Positions 54,341-64,000 of a DNA stretch of 64,000 nt are shown here, one piece after another; positions within the stretch are counted from its first letter, which is position 1; each line of letters opens with the position of its first letter. Origin of the DNA: Micropterix aruncella (lineage: Eukaryota; Arthropoda; Insecta; Lepidoptera; Micropterigidae); the NCBI GenBank assembly GCA_944548615.1, contig OX155978.1, positions 824,484 through 888,483 on the forward strand, read 5' to 3'. The notes beneath the pieces were generated by a model. That model was not told where the DNA came from. It saw only the letters and a list, made by a program, of their open reading frames with translations, and searched no databases. The position numbers and the translations under genes were made by a program.

Positions 54341-57300
54341 ATGTTGTTAAACGTCTTGGACGTTAAGTCAGCATATGACAACGTACAAATCCCCATTCTT
54401 CAGCGCAGACTTATTGCCACTGGTATCCCGGTTAAAACGGCGTACTTTGTCTGTAACATCCTTCGTGAAAGTAAACTGAATATCCAGTCCCCATCAATCT
54501 CTCTCACCCGCTCGGCATTCAAGGGACTTCCCCAGGGAAGTGTACTGTCCCCTCTGCTCTACAGTATTCAGTATTCAATTTATTTATTCAGAATATACAA
54601 TAAAAGCATGAATTATGAATTAAAGCTAATTATCGCATATTAGAATTCGTCAGTTTAAATGTAGATATAAAACGATTAAAGCATAAATATTAATTCGACA
54701 ATAGAGTTGACTAAAGTCGGCTTTACACGGCAGACAAATAAAATTAAAAAAAATAGAGCTGAATCCATGTACATGAGTATACATATAAAATAGATAATTA
54801 TTATAAGAATATTAATAGTCATCAAGCACTTTATACAAAAAATAATCACACAATAGGTAGTATCGAAACAAAATTGGAAAAAACAACGTATGTATATGAT
54901 CAGGTATGTTACATTACACATTGTAGTCTACATATTAAATATTAAATTCATAATATTATTATTAAACAATAAGAACTAAAATGAGGTACCTGAAAGTTAC
55001 ATATTAATGTTATTCCCATTTGAAGGAATTGGCATGCTTAAAAAAACCCAGCTAATAGAAAGCATGTGTGGATTGTAGCTTTTGTTTAATAAATCTTTTT
55101 AACACCTTTGTTTCTATCTTTCTTGTGGAGAGTAGTAGCTAGAAAAGAGCTTATAGCTCAAATATCCAAAGGACTTTTGTGTCTGCGTAAGGCGTACTTT
55201 AGGCAGGATAACGTCATCACGTCTGCGTGTATTGTGGGAGTGCATATTCCCGTTTACCTCTTGTTCGTTAATATTTGATTTAGCATATAGTAGACATTGT
55301 AAAATATATTGAGACGTAAAAGTCTGTATTTTGTACTTAAGAAAATATGGTTCGCAGTGCGTGTCAGGGGATACTCCGGCAATTGCTCTTAGTGCACTTT
55401 TCTGTAAAATGAAAACCCTAGAACTGTCTGTGGCATTCCCCCATATCAGTATACCATAAGTCATTTTAGAATGGAAACAGGCTAGATACGCAGTTAATGC
55501 AGCGATTTCACCAGCTAAGAATTTAATCTTTTTTATCGCATATATTGCCAAAGAAAGCGCACTACACAGTTCATTAATATGGATGTTCCAGCTAAGATGA
55601 TGATCGTGTACACCTCCAAACTCGAAACGGTAGTACTCAATCACTGCCGAGTCCTTCAATACGCTGACGATATAGTACTATATCGGTCAGCGGCCGTACT
55701 TGAAAGAGCACTAATTGACGTGTCAAACGCCCTCACACCCCTGGATTCATTCCTCCTGGAGTCTGGATTAGAAATATCTCCTCCGAAGAGCACCGCTGTA
55801 GTTTTCTCCAGGCGTAGAATCCCCCCAATATCAGTGTAGAGTACAACACTACGTCTATCCCAGTTAGTTCGCAAGCGACCTTCTTGGGTGTCACCCTGGA
55901 CTACAAGCTGTTGTGGACAACCTACATTGACAAGGTGGCCTCTCGAGGTGAAAAAAATCTAAACATCCTAAAATCGACATGTGGAGTATGGTGGGGTTCA
56001 CACCCTACTACAGTCAGACTTCTCTACAATGCACTTGTTAGGTCGCAAATCGACTATGCCACCTTTGTCACCTACCCTCTCTCAAAGGCTCGCATACAAA
56101 AACTGGACTCCCTCCAGTTAAAAGGACTTCGTCTTATACTAGGAGCGATGAAGAGCTCCCCCATCAACGCTCTCCAGATCGAAGCCTCTGTCGACCTTAG
56201 GTGTCAACTCCTAGCTAACAGATTTTACTTGAAACGCTTGGGCATGACTACTCACCCCCTTATCCCCAAATTGACAATTCTATCGTCACAGTTCTCTGCT
56301 GCCGCCACCCCTATTGCCAAATTGCCTTTTCTCTGTAAGAGCCACCGTCTTCTTAATCGTCACTCATCAATGATCTATCGCCACACGGTCGCCCCCAACT
56401 TTTTCCTCTCACTGTAGGAAAGGTTGAGGGCCCCCCCAAATATTTCACCAGTCCTCCCTTCCAACCAAAAACAACCGGGATGATCACCAGGTTGACAACA
56501 ACCCCCTATTCAACGCCCTCATCTCCGAAAATTGGCCAGGCTGGAGCTACATTTTTACGGACGGCTCTAAAACCGACGAAGGACATTATGTCGGGGCTGC
56601 CGTATATCACGACAATATCGACCACCATATCTGGTCCAGCTGCCAAGCGCAGCGTCAATCTATACAGCGGAGAGCGTGGCAGTTCTAAAGGCGTTGGAGT
56701 ATATAGAGTCAGCTCAGTTAGGAAAAACAGTCGTATTCACAGACTCTCTCAGTCTTTTACAAAAAACTGAGCTTCCCCTCCCTAAACAACAAGCCATCCC
56801 ACATTGAGAATGATATACGTTTAAAATGCTTTAATTTGGAGTCAGCCGATTTTCGGGTGATCCTCTGTTGGATCCCAGGACACACAGGTATTAGGGGAAA
56901 TGAGAGGGCGGACGAGCTGGCGAATGCGGCCCGTACGCTCGGCGCTGCGTGCGGCATTCGCCTACCCCTCTGATCTCTTCCCCACCCTTGATTCCCAGTT
57001 ATCCCACAAATGGACACAGAGGTGGCGTCTGTCATCCAAAATCAAGGCGCAAAGGTACTCCACCTTACAGCCGGGGATCCGACCTAAGCCATGCTTCAAT
57101 CATCAGCCACTTAGCCGCAAGGAAATAGCAGTCATTTGCAGATTGCGTATTGGCCACAGCTGCAGCCCCGCTCATCTCTATAGGATACACGTCCTCCCGT
57201 AACCCCAATGCGATTGCGGTTATGCAGTCTGCACTGCTGACCACCTCTTTTTTAACTACCCATTTAACAACAACTATCCTAATTTCGCCTCGGACCTTAT

Positions 57301-57588
57301 AGCCCTCAAAATTCAACTCCCACTGTGTGTGGACCATCTCCTCTCCCTTAACTCTCCAAAAGTCCTCAAAATCCTCTGTAAATTTATCTCCCTCAACCAC
57401 ACTTCCCTTTAGTAACATTATTCCATTCCATAATATACTAGTTCCTACTGTTCCCTTTATTGTATGTTTTGTGTCTGTTTGTTTCAGTGCTGTCCTACTA
57501 ACAATAAAGTTCCAAATAAAAAAAAAATTACCACCTTGCAGAAATCAACCTCATTGGGTGGATTGCCAAAAAGAAAAAAGAAGAAGGA
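54341..57588 (+). pseudogene. Decayed LINE ORF2 (same lineage as 44253-47975)
   Basis: The sequence aligns in order with the intact ORF2. LDVKSAYDNVQIPILQRRLI and FKGLPQGSVLSPLLYS are followed, after a nested insertion, by LNHCRVLQYADDIVLYRSA, GVTLDYKLLWTTYIDKV, RNase H pieces (YIFTDGSKTDEG, WIPGHTGIRGNERADEL) and a cysteine cluster (CDCGYAVCTADHLFF). Frameshifts and stops occur at about 55840, 56417, 56650 and 57200. It is 5'-truncated in the RT domain. It ends with an AAAAGAAGAAGG-type tail at about 57588. Confidence 0.9.
54568..55605 (-). pseudogene. Jockey-type LINE 3' fragment nested in the decayed LINE
   Basis: The minus strand reads FGGVHDHHLSWNIHINELCS, AIYAIKKIKFLAGEIAALTA, KMTYGILIWGNATDSSRVFI and MHSHNTRRRDDVILP, the thumb and C-terminus of a Jockey-like RT. 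It splits the host LINE between LLYS and YTSKLE, so the insertion point is read directly. Confidence 0.87.
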
Positions 57589-58941
57589 TAGGAGGTAACG
57601 AGAGGGCGGACGAGCTTGCGAACGCTGCCAGAACTTTCGGTGTTGCTGCCGAGTGCCGCCTACCACTCTCGGACCTCTTCCCTGCTATAGATAAATAATA
57701 CGTGTGGCACTCGGGGACTGCCGCGGTAAAGCTATTGCATGGCATTTTTAACAACCTATGTAATTATAATTATGTATTTATTTAATTTATTTTATTTTTT
57801 CTGATATCAGATAACTGCGCTCTATCGGAAAACGTTGAAATTATTCCGAATCATTTGCGGCTGCGGTAGCAAATGATTCGGAATAATTTAAACGTCTTCC
57901 GATAGAGCGCCGCGCACGAATTTTTTATTCGATAAAGCAAAAAAAAAGGATTATTCGAAAAAAATCGTAGATAGAAAGATAGATAATTAACTTATCTTTA
58001 AAATGGTGCAGGTTTCATAATAGTACGCTATATAGTATTTGCGTAGTAGTCGTTTTTGTGTTCGGTTAGACCTAATTTCACAAAATAATTACATTATGTA
58101 ATATAAACAAATTCTAAAATATTCAAAGCTAAGAATATTAGGAAAATGTTCTTGTTTAACATATATTTTTTTCGAATCGTAAGCAGTACTCGTTTAGACG
58201 TAATTATCAGTTTAAAATCATTAATTTTCGTTAAGAAATTTCTTCATTCGGTCGCCGCGCTGGCCTAGGCCCGCGATAAAAGCTATGCAATAGCTTAAAA
58301 GCTCACTAACAAATGGGCCCGGAGGTGGCAAGAGTCGTCATTGGTCAAAGGTAAGAGATACTCTCAAATCCAAACAGAAATAAGGACCAAACCCTGGTTC
58401 CACCACCTACCTTTCACCCGTAAGGAAATCTCCACCCTCTGCAGGAATTCGCATCGGTCATTGCTGCACTCCCGCTCACCTCAACCGAATACATGTCCTC
58501 CCTTCTCCTCAGTGCGACTGCGGTCATGCGTTTTGCACTCTGGACCATCTCTTCTTTAATTGTCCCATTGTTAATAACTATCCTAACTTCATTCCGGACC
58601 TCTTAAATCTCAAAATTCAGCTCCCTATTAGTATAGACTTTTTTATCTCTCAACTCCCCTAACGTCTACAAAATCATCTGTAAATTTATTAAACTCAACA
58701 GTATGTCCCTTTAATAATAATTATTGAATGTTCCTACATAGAGTTTTTGTGTTAAACGTATATATGTATTTCACTATATCTTAAATTATTATACGTTTTT
58801 GTGTTTCCGACGGAGTGATGTTTTACTTGTTTCAGTGACGTCCACTAACACAAATAAAGTTCCTCCTATTTCAACGGCACACTTGGCAGAAATCACCCTC
58901 TTTGGGTGGAGCCATCAAACCAAAAAAAGAAGAAGAAGACG
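57589..58941 (+). pseudogene. Second decayed LINE fragment, split by MITE K
   Basis: GGNERADELANAARTFGVAA (RNase H end) stops at about 57697. After the MITE, PWFHHLPFTRKEISTLC and the cysteine cluster CDCGHAFCTLDHLFFNC follow. The tail (AAAAAAAGAAGAAGAAG) is at about 58925-58940. It begins directly after the tail of the previous LINE copy. Confidence 0.82.
57700..58305 (+). mobile_element. MITE K copy 3, fullest
   Basis: It starts CGTGTGGCACTCGGGGACTG and ends GCCCGCGATAAAAGCTATGC. Terminal parts are partly inverted (AAAGCTATTGCATGGCATTT against AAGCTATTGCATAGCTTTTA). The internal hairpin at 57812-57909 has arms of about 42 bp. Confidence 0.87.
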
Positions 58942-59054
58942 TTTCTTCAAATGTCTATATCTCGCTTATAAATTAAGGCAAAAAAAAAATATTGCTGTTT
59001 CGGAATCAGCTTGGTGAATATAGTCGGGTGACGTTAAAACACCAACACTTGAAG

Positions 59055-59400
59055 GTGTCAACCACAACAGGCGAACCCGTCACACCAGGAAGTTTTAACT
59101 ATATTGATGGTTTCGTCTCCTGTGAGGTGAGCGTAGAAGACTATGGGACGAAACGCCTTACCGCGAGACCCCGGGAATGTGCACCCAGCGGGCAGAACTG
59201 GTTACGGGTTCGAGGTCGCTTGCGCGGTCCTCTCCCTTATGTAAGCGGTAATTCGAAATTAACCGGATCTATCGCGTACCACGGCGTCCATTGCTTGGCT
59301 GCCACACTAGCCACACGGGATCCGATCCGGTAGCCGATGGGTCGTTTCAAGAGCGGTTGTCGAAAGGTTTACAGCCATCCCCGCTCTATAGGAATTCCGG
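59055..59400 (+). mobile_element. U element copy 4, truncated
   Basis: GGCGAACCCGTCACACCAGG through GGTTACGGGTTCGAGGTCGC to CCCGCTCTATAGGAAT match the family with small deletions. It lies just upstream of NC2-alpha. Confidence 0.75.
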
Positions 59401-59627
59401 ACCCCCCCCCCCCCCCGTTATTAGTCGATAAATACATTGTAATTTTCGCCTCTGAAATATCGATGTTTAGGATACATCGATAATGGTCCATCGCCGCTAA
59501 TCCCATCTCTCATCTCAAGTGTCACTGGGTGAAAGACGTTTTAGGACGTTTTACTGCTAACCTCAAAAGGGTTGTGAAATGTTTTTGTGCTCGCGAAAAT
59601 TGCATATTTAAACGAATCCCGCGCGCA

Positions 59628-62600
59628 ATGCCGTCGAAAAAGAGAAAATACAACGCGCGCTTTCCGGCGGTGAGTGAAGCGGTCGCCATTACTGCTCATT
59701 TTCCCGAAAAATCCTCGAAAATATGCCGTGTTTTGGTTTTTTGTCCGTGCGTGTGTGTGACCTAATGGTGGTTTGTTTCTCTCGTTGGCAGGGGCGGATC
59801 AAGAAGATCATGCAGACGGATGAGGAAGTCGGCAAAGTCGCGCAGGCCGTCCCGATCATTATCTATATCCTTTTCGAGTTTTGCTATTTTTACAAGATGC
59901 TGTCTGTACGGTTTTGTTTATTGCTGTTTGGGCGTTTTCATAAACGGAGTACCCAGCTTTTTATCCTAACAACACGCTAAACCATCGAAATATCGAAATC
60001 CTATCGGTGACTACAAGGATGAGAATATTGTGCTACGGCCCCTGGATTAACAACCGACTGTTGTAGGTTTAGGACAGTAGGGCGGTGTCGACTACAACGG
60101 GCCAACCCGTCACCCCAGGCTGGTATAACGATATGTCATCATTCTTTCCGTGGGATGGGATGAGCGCAGAAGACTTAAAGACAAGACAATCTACTGTCTA
60201 GCTCCTCCAACAAGCCCGTTAGAGGCCAACCGGGAAAGGTACCCAGTGGGCAGCCTCGCCCCTAAATACCAGTTTTGGAAGGATATCTCCGTTTGGAATT
60301 AACCTTCAGGATACCTCCTTCCTCCCGACTGGTCCCAGGTTCGACTGGTCATAACTTCATATGATAATATTTGAGGAGTTCTCTCAATTCCTCATGGATC
60401 CCATTATCAGAAGAGGATTTTGATAAAAATGGGACCAATCTAAAAGTATAATCCTTTCAAATAAAAAAAGAATTTAAAAATCAGTACATAAATGACTGAA
60501 TTTGACAGGTGACAAACATTAAAAAAAAACAACCGAATTATAACCTCCTCCTTTTTTTGAAGTCTGTTTAAAATGATCAAATCTAGTAGTGTTTTGTTTT
60601 TTTTTTTATAAATGAAAAAGGTACCGATTCCCAGTTTTGGTATTTGCTGTTAGGGCGTTTTCGTACATTGACACTACTCACTTCAACCACTTCAGCACCT
60701 AAACTGTTCCACTGGTCCACAGTCCAGTTGACTAGGAGGTGTTTCCTGGGATTGTTGTGGAATCGAGTTTTCTCCAGTTTCAAGTCTTGTCCTAGCAGAT
60801 GATGCATGTGATTCCGCTTGAAGATAAATTAAGGCAATTATAGCATCCATTGAGGATCTTATATATCTCAATGAGGTCAACCGTGATCCGACAATCCTCG
60901 AGTGTGGGCAGTTGCAATCTGCGGGGTCTTTCTGAATATTCCAGCGTTTTAAAACCCATTGGCATCTTGGTCGCTCTGCGCTGGACTTTCTCGAGGAGAT
61001 CCTTGTCTTTCACAATGTATAGATTCCAGATCTTGAATCCAAACCTGTAATTGGTCTGATGTAGGTTTTGTGTAATGACAAATAAGGCTGGTATGATATA
61101 GTGGAATTGAGTTGTTTTATCTCCTGTTGTAGTTTTAACGATATTAGATCGTTTTATCTCCTGTGCGGTGAGCTTAGAAGATTTGGGACAAAAATAGTCC
61201 ACTGTCTAGTTACGCCACTCGCCCGTCAGAGGGCAACGCCTTACGGCGAGGCACCGGGAAAGGTATTCAGCGGGCAGGCTCGCTCCCTGACTACCAATTG
61301 GGAAGGATATCTCCGTCTGGATATTGCCCGGTCCTCTCCCTTACGTAGCGGTGATACGGTGTCTACCGAATCTATCGCGGACCACGGCATCCTTTGCCTG
61401 GCTCTTCACCCAGGATCGGGTGACCAAATGGTCGTTTCAAGAGCAGTTGCCGTAAGGTTATCGACTACCCCCGCTCTATGGGAAACATTACTGTTCCCAG
61501 ACTCCCCCGGCTGTTAATCGGAATGCACAATCGATTAGCTGACGCCGCTTGGTGCGCAAATCGTCCAGGAGCGCTCGAAGGTTGACTCCTATAGGAGACT
61601 GGCCCGCAGGCCAGCGGCCTACTCTTGCTCGCACTTCTGCGTGGAGACCGCCGGATGGGTGTTAACCCGTGCGTTTGACTGACCCTATACAACTGGGTCT
61701 TAGTGGCCAAACTGCATTGTGAGTTAATGGGCCCTTGCTGAGTTGGCCACGAAGGCCCATTCTGTTCAGGGTTGGTCACACTCACGGGTCAACACCTATC
61801 CGACGGCCTCCACGCATGGTGCGAGCCTGGGTAGCACTCTGGCCTTAGGGTTAGTTTCCCCTAGGAATCAACCTTCTGGCGCTTCTGGACGGTCTGCGCA
61901 CCGTGCGGCATAAACCAATCGATTGCGCACTCTGACTAACAGTCGGGGCAGTCTGGAAGCAGTACTGTTTCCTATAGAGCGGGGGTGATTGCGGACCTTA
62001 CGGCGACTGCTCTTGAAACGACCATCGGCTACCCGATCCTGGGTGAACAGCCGGGCAAAGGATGCCGTGGTCCGCGATAGATTCGGTATACACCGTTTCA
62101 CCGCTTCGTAAGGGAGAGGACCGCGCAAGCGACCTCGAACTCGTAACCAATCGAGAGACTGGAGTAATCTGGTCGCAATTGGAAGTAAGGGCGTGAGTGT
62201 AAGCCCGCTGGGTAACACTCCTGGATATCTCGCGGTTAAGGCATTGGCCTCTTACGGGTTTGTGGCGGAGCTTGACTGTGGACTGTTCTGTGCAAGTCTT
62301 CTGCGCTCACTCCAGGGAGATAGAACGACTAATCGTTAAAGCTTCCTGAGGTGACGGGCTCGCCCGTTGTAGTTGACAACCCTAGTTGGCCAAACTGCAA
62401 CCGATCCCATTAGCTCCCTAAGTGCAATCTGTGTAATATGCTCACCCCGCTTCAGATCGTTCACTATCGTTATGCCCGGATCCTTTTTCTTTGTGATATT
62501 TTGTAACGGCATTGGTCCTAAATAGAACTGTTGTTTGGGGTTGCTCTTGCTGATGTAAAGACTGTGCATTTGTCTGCATTTAACTTTATCAACCATGCTG

Positions 62601-63621
62601 TGAACCATTTAAGAATTCAATCCAGGTCTTTGCTAAGATTTGCTATTGTAGGATTCGCATGGTAGTGAATGGTTTCCTGCAGCTTGGGCCGTAAGATCCA
62701 ATGTGTTTTTGGGTCGGCCCAACTCACGATTCAGCTTCTATTCAGGAGCCTCCCATGTGAGGGACTACCCCAGGAAGGACTCTCGCATCTCAGGCCTCTA
62801 GAGGGGGTGGATCTGTTTCTCCTGGGGGGTTGCGCTACTAGACGGTTTGCGCACCGTGTGGCATCAGCCAATCGGCTGTGCACTCTAAGCAGCGGGGGTG
62901 GATGTTGATCTGTTGTCATGCCACTCTTGAAACGACCTATGGACCACCCGATCCCGAGTGGCATTACAGGCAAAGGACGCCCAGCTCCGCTATAAATTCA
63001 TATTGATTAACCGCTGTAATACAACAGGTAGAGTCTGTGCAAGCGACTTCGTTTCCGTAACCAGTCGGGAGGATGAAGGTATCCTGAAGGTTAAATCCAG
63101 ACGGAGATATCCTGCCAAAACTAGTAGCCAGGAAGCGAGGTAGCCACACTGGGTTACCTTCCTAGTGCCTCGCCTTAAGGCGGCGGGTTCGTAGTTATGC
63201 TGGATGTTAGATTTCTATTATCCCAATGTCTTCTACGATCACTTCACAAGAGACAGAATGACCGTTATCGTAAAACTTTCTGAGGTTACGGGTTCGCCCA
63301 TTGTAGTCGACATCTCCAAACGTAGGAGTAGGATTCGCAAACAGTTTAGTGTCATCGGAAAAGAGACTCACACTTGATGTTATACCTTATTTCAGATCAG
63401 CGATGAATAAGTTGAACAGTGAATATTTGAATACAGTTGAATATTTTCCTTAATTAATGATATTTTACCGATGTGCACCTCGTACCTTAGAATTATTTGT
63501 GGAATCGCTGTTGAAGAAATCTATGGAGGTGACCGTATCGCGCAACGCTAAAACACTAAGTCCGTCGCATGTCAAGCAGTGCATATTGTCCGAGGCGCGG
63601 TTCGACTTCCTCAAGGATTTG
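59628..63621 (+). CDS. NC2-alpha / DRAP1, exons 1-3 (5' part of the gene)
   Basis: This is the histone-fold subunit that dimerises with DR1 (NC2-beta) and binds TBP on promoter DNA. Exon 1 (59628-59669) encodes [14 protein letters not shown]. Exon 2 (59792-59864) encodes [20 protein letters not shown] then PIII plus one base. Exon 3 (63479-63621) completes the serine and encodes [34 protein letters not shown] and [13 protein letters not shown]. Together this is the whole histone fold (86 residues), matching the family N-terminus block for block ([16 protein letters not shown], SRxLELFxESLLKK, RNAKTxxxSHxKQCI). Intron 1 is GTGAGT ... GGCAG; the exon 3 donor is GTAAGTG at 63622. Intron 2 has AT-AC ends. 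The acidic, Gly-rich C-terminal exons lie beyond the window. Confidence 0.95.
60080..60345 (+). mobile_element. U element copy 5, diverged and truncated
   Basis: GTCGACTACAACGGGCCAAC and CGTCACCCCAGG begin it. It diverges strongly after about 60250 (AAGGTACCCAGTGGGCAGCC). Confidence 0.65.
61115..62420 (+). mobile_element. U element copy 6, diverged, hosting copy 7
   Basis: U-like sequence from about 61115 to 61703 (ATCGCGGACCACGGCATCCT, GGGAAACATTACTGTTCCCA) is interrupted by copy 7. Its end resumes after 62399 (CGATCCCATTAGCTCCCTA). Family 5' end decayed. Confidence 0.7.
61717..62386 (-). mobile_element. U element copy 7, 670 bp, youngest-looking
   Basis: TGGCCAAACTGCA (13 bp) is exact at 61704-61716 and 62387-62399. 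In minus orientation it starts ACTAGGGTTGTCAACTAC and ends GCCCATTAACTCACAA. The 116-codon frame (62218-61868) is open and about 90 percent identical by eye to that of copy 2. Confidence 0.9.
62690..63315 (-). mobile_element. U element copy 8, diverged
   Basis: In minus orientation it runs from GTCGACTACAATGGGCGAAC (63310) through GTAACCAGTCGGGAGGATG-like complement to GCACCGTGTGGCATCAGCC (62840). Several internal deletions. Confidence 0.65.
63446..63478 (+). promoter_or_regulatory. U12 branch site and AC acceptor
   Basis: TTCCTTAAT at 63446-63454 fits the U12 branch-point consensus TTCCTTRAY. The AC acceptor at 63477-63478 lies about 25 nt after the branch adenosine, within the short range that minor introns use. 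Confidence 0.85.
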
Positions 63622-63867
63622 GTAAGTGTTTCAGCTTACGACTCGAGTAATTCTTGTAGTTTTTAGAGTTCCTTACCAATACGCCATCAATCTATGTTAA
63701 AATATTTTTAATGAATATTTCTAAGAGTGGCCTTTTGAATACTAACGGCTGTGGAGATGGTTATTCTATACCGCATACTAAATATTTTTTTTTCTGAAAA
63801 ACAAAAAAAAACTTTGCTTTTGTATGCGGTACAGAATTACCCTCTTTAGTCTCGTCATTCTCTATAT

Positions 63868-64000
63868 CAGGCCTGTCCAACATGAGGCCTGCGGGCTGCA
63901 TGCGGCCCGAATCTTACTTTTTACGGCCCGCGGCAAGAAAGAAGAAAGAAAGAAAATTGAAGTTTCAAATTTACCTCACATAAAATACGTTGACACAATT
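63868..64000 (+). mobile_element. hAT-type element start, cut by the window edge
   Basis: CAGGCCTGTCCAACATGAGG followed by GCGGGCTGCATGCGGCCCG has the form of a hAT terminal repeat with subterminal GC-rich block, then an (AAGA)n run. The right end is outside the window. Confidence 0.5.

Larger units (their letters stand above)
60590..63445 (-). pseudogene. CR1-like LINE, split by U elements in the AT-AC intron
   Basis: On the minus strand the order is [22 protein letters not shown] (63430-63335, RT catalytic box), then [17 protein letters not shown] and [16 protein letters not shown] (62560-62430), then [20 protein letters not shown] and [20 protein letters not shown] (61010-60850), then [20 protein letters not shown] and [13 protein letters not shown] (60780-60660). 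Three parts of one CR1-type RT are separated by U copies 8 and 6/7. Stops and shifts are present. Confidence 0.8.
59865..63478 (+). other. U12-type AT-AC intron of NC2-alpha, 3.6 kb
   Basis: The intron opens ATATCCTTTT immediately after ...ATCATTATCT and closes ...GATGTGCAC before CTCGTACC. The only frame-preserving join gives I-I-I-S-R-T-L-E-L-F. No GT donor near exon 2 works. The interior is almost wholly transposon: U elements and a split CR1-like LINE. Confidence 0.88.

Noticed and set aside
63467..63468. Alternative AC acceptor (TTTTAC|CGATG) for NC2-alpha intron 2
   Set aside because: It would put exon 3 in the wrong frame and lose the conserved histone-fold sequence.

Overview
The window looks like insect nuclear DNA, most probably from a moth or butterfly. 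The reasons are AT-rich and very repeat-dense sequence, Helitron ends of the type common in Lepidoptera (TCTATACTAATATTATAAA ... CTAG), TTAA-flanked piggyBac-type MITEs, a CYP6-like P450, and two intron-rich conserved genes that can be spliced by eye. The species is inference; nothing here names it.

Host genes. (1) A complete SNW1/SKIP (Drosophila Bx42) gene lies on the minus strand, 41422 down to 18613. It has 13 coding exons and 575 codons, and every junction keeps frame. Its introns hold most of the repeats in the middle of the window. (2) The first three coding exons of NC2-alpha/DRAP1 lie on the plus strand from 59628. Intron 2 of this gene has AT-AC ends with a U12-type donor (ATATCCTTTT) and branch site (TTCCTTAAT), and is 3.6 kb of nested transposons. 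The gene runs off the right edge. (3) A CYP6-like P450 (minus, 6861 to 5479) is open through the haem cysteine and then stops at an AT microsatellite next to a satellite array.

Layout. 1-4960: eight head-to-tail copies of a 623-bp satellite, each with the same 53-codon ORF. 5-18 kb: the broken P450, a hAT element with a perfect 8-bp target duplication, and nested LINE, hAT, Helitron and solo-LTR insertions. 18.6-41.4 kb: SNW1 with its introns. 41.5-53 kb: the SNW1 upstream region, then a large inverted-repeat DNA transposon (42239-53022) that carries an intron-containing Mutator-like transposase and is itself invaded by an apparently intact 6.1-kb RNase H-bearing LINE, a hairpin MITE and Helitrons. 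54.3-58.9 kb: decayed relatives of that LINE. 59-63.9 kb: NC2-alpha.

Recurring families. (a) A LINE whose C-terminus looks like a restriction-like endonuclease (called RLE-LINE here), with at least eight copies. (b) An unclassified 664-670-bp GC-rich family (called U here), with about eight copies, 8-14-bp target duplications and no poly(A). (c) A MITE (called K here), three copies, with a roughly 42-bp-arm hairpin. (d) piggyBac-type TTAA MITEs. (e) A CACAGTATACCA-ended MITE that is a deletion derivative of the large transposon. Target duplications allow much of the insertion order to be read directly.
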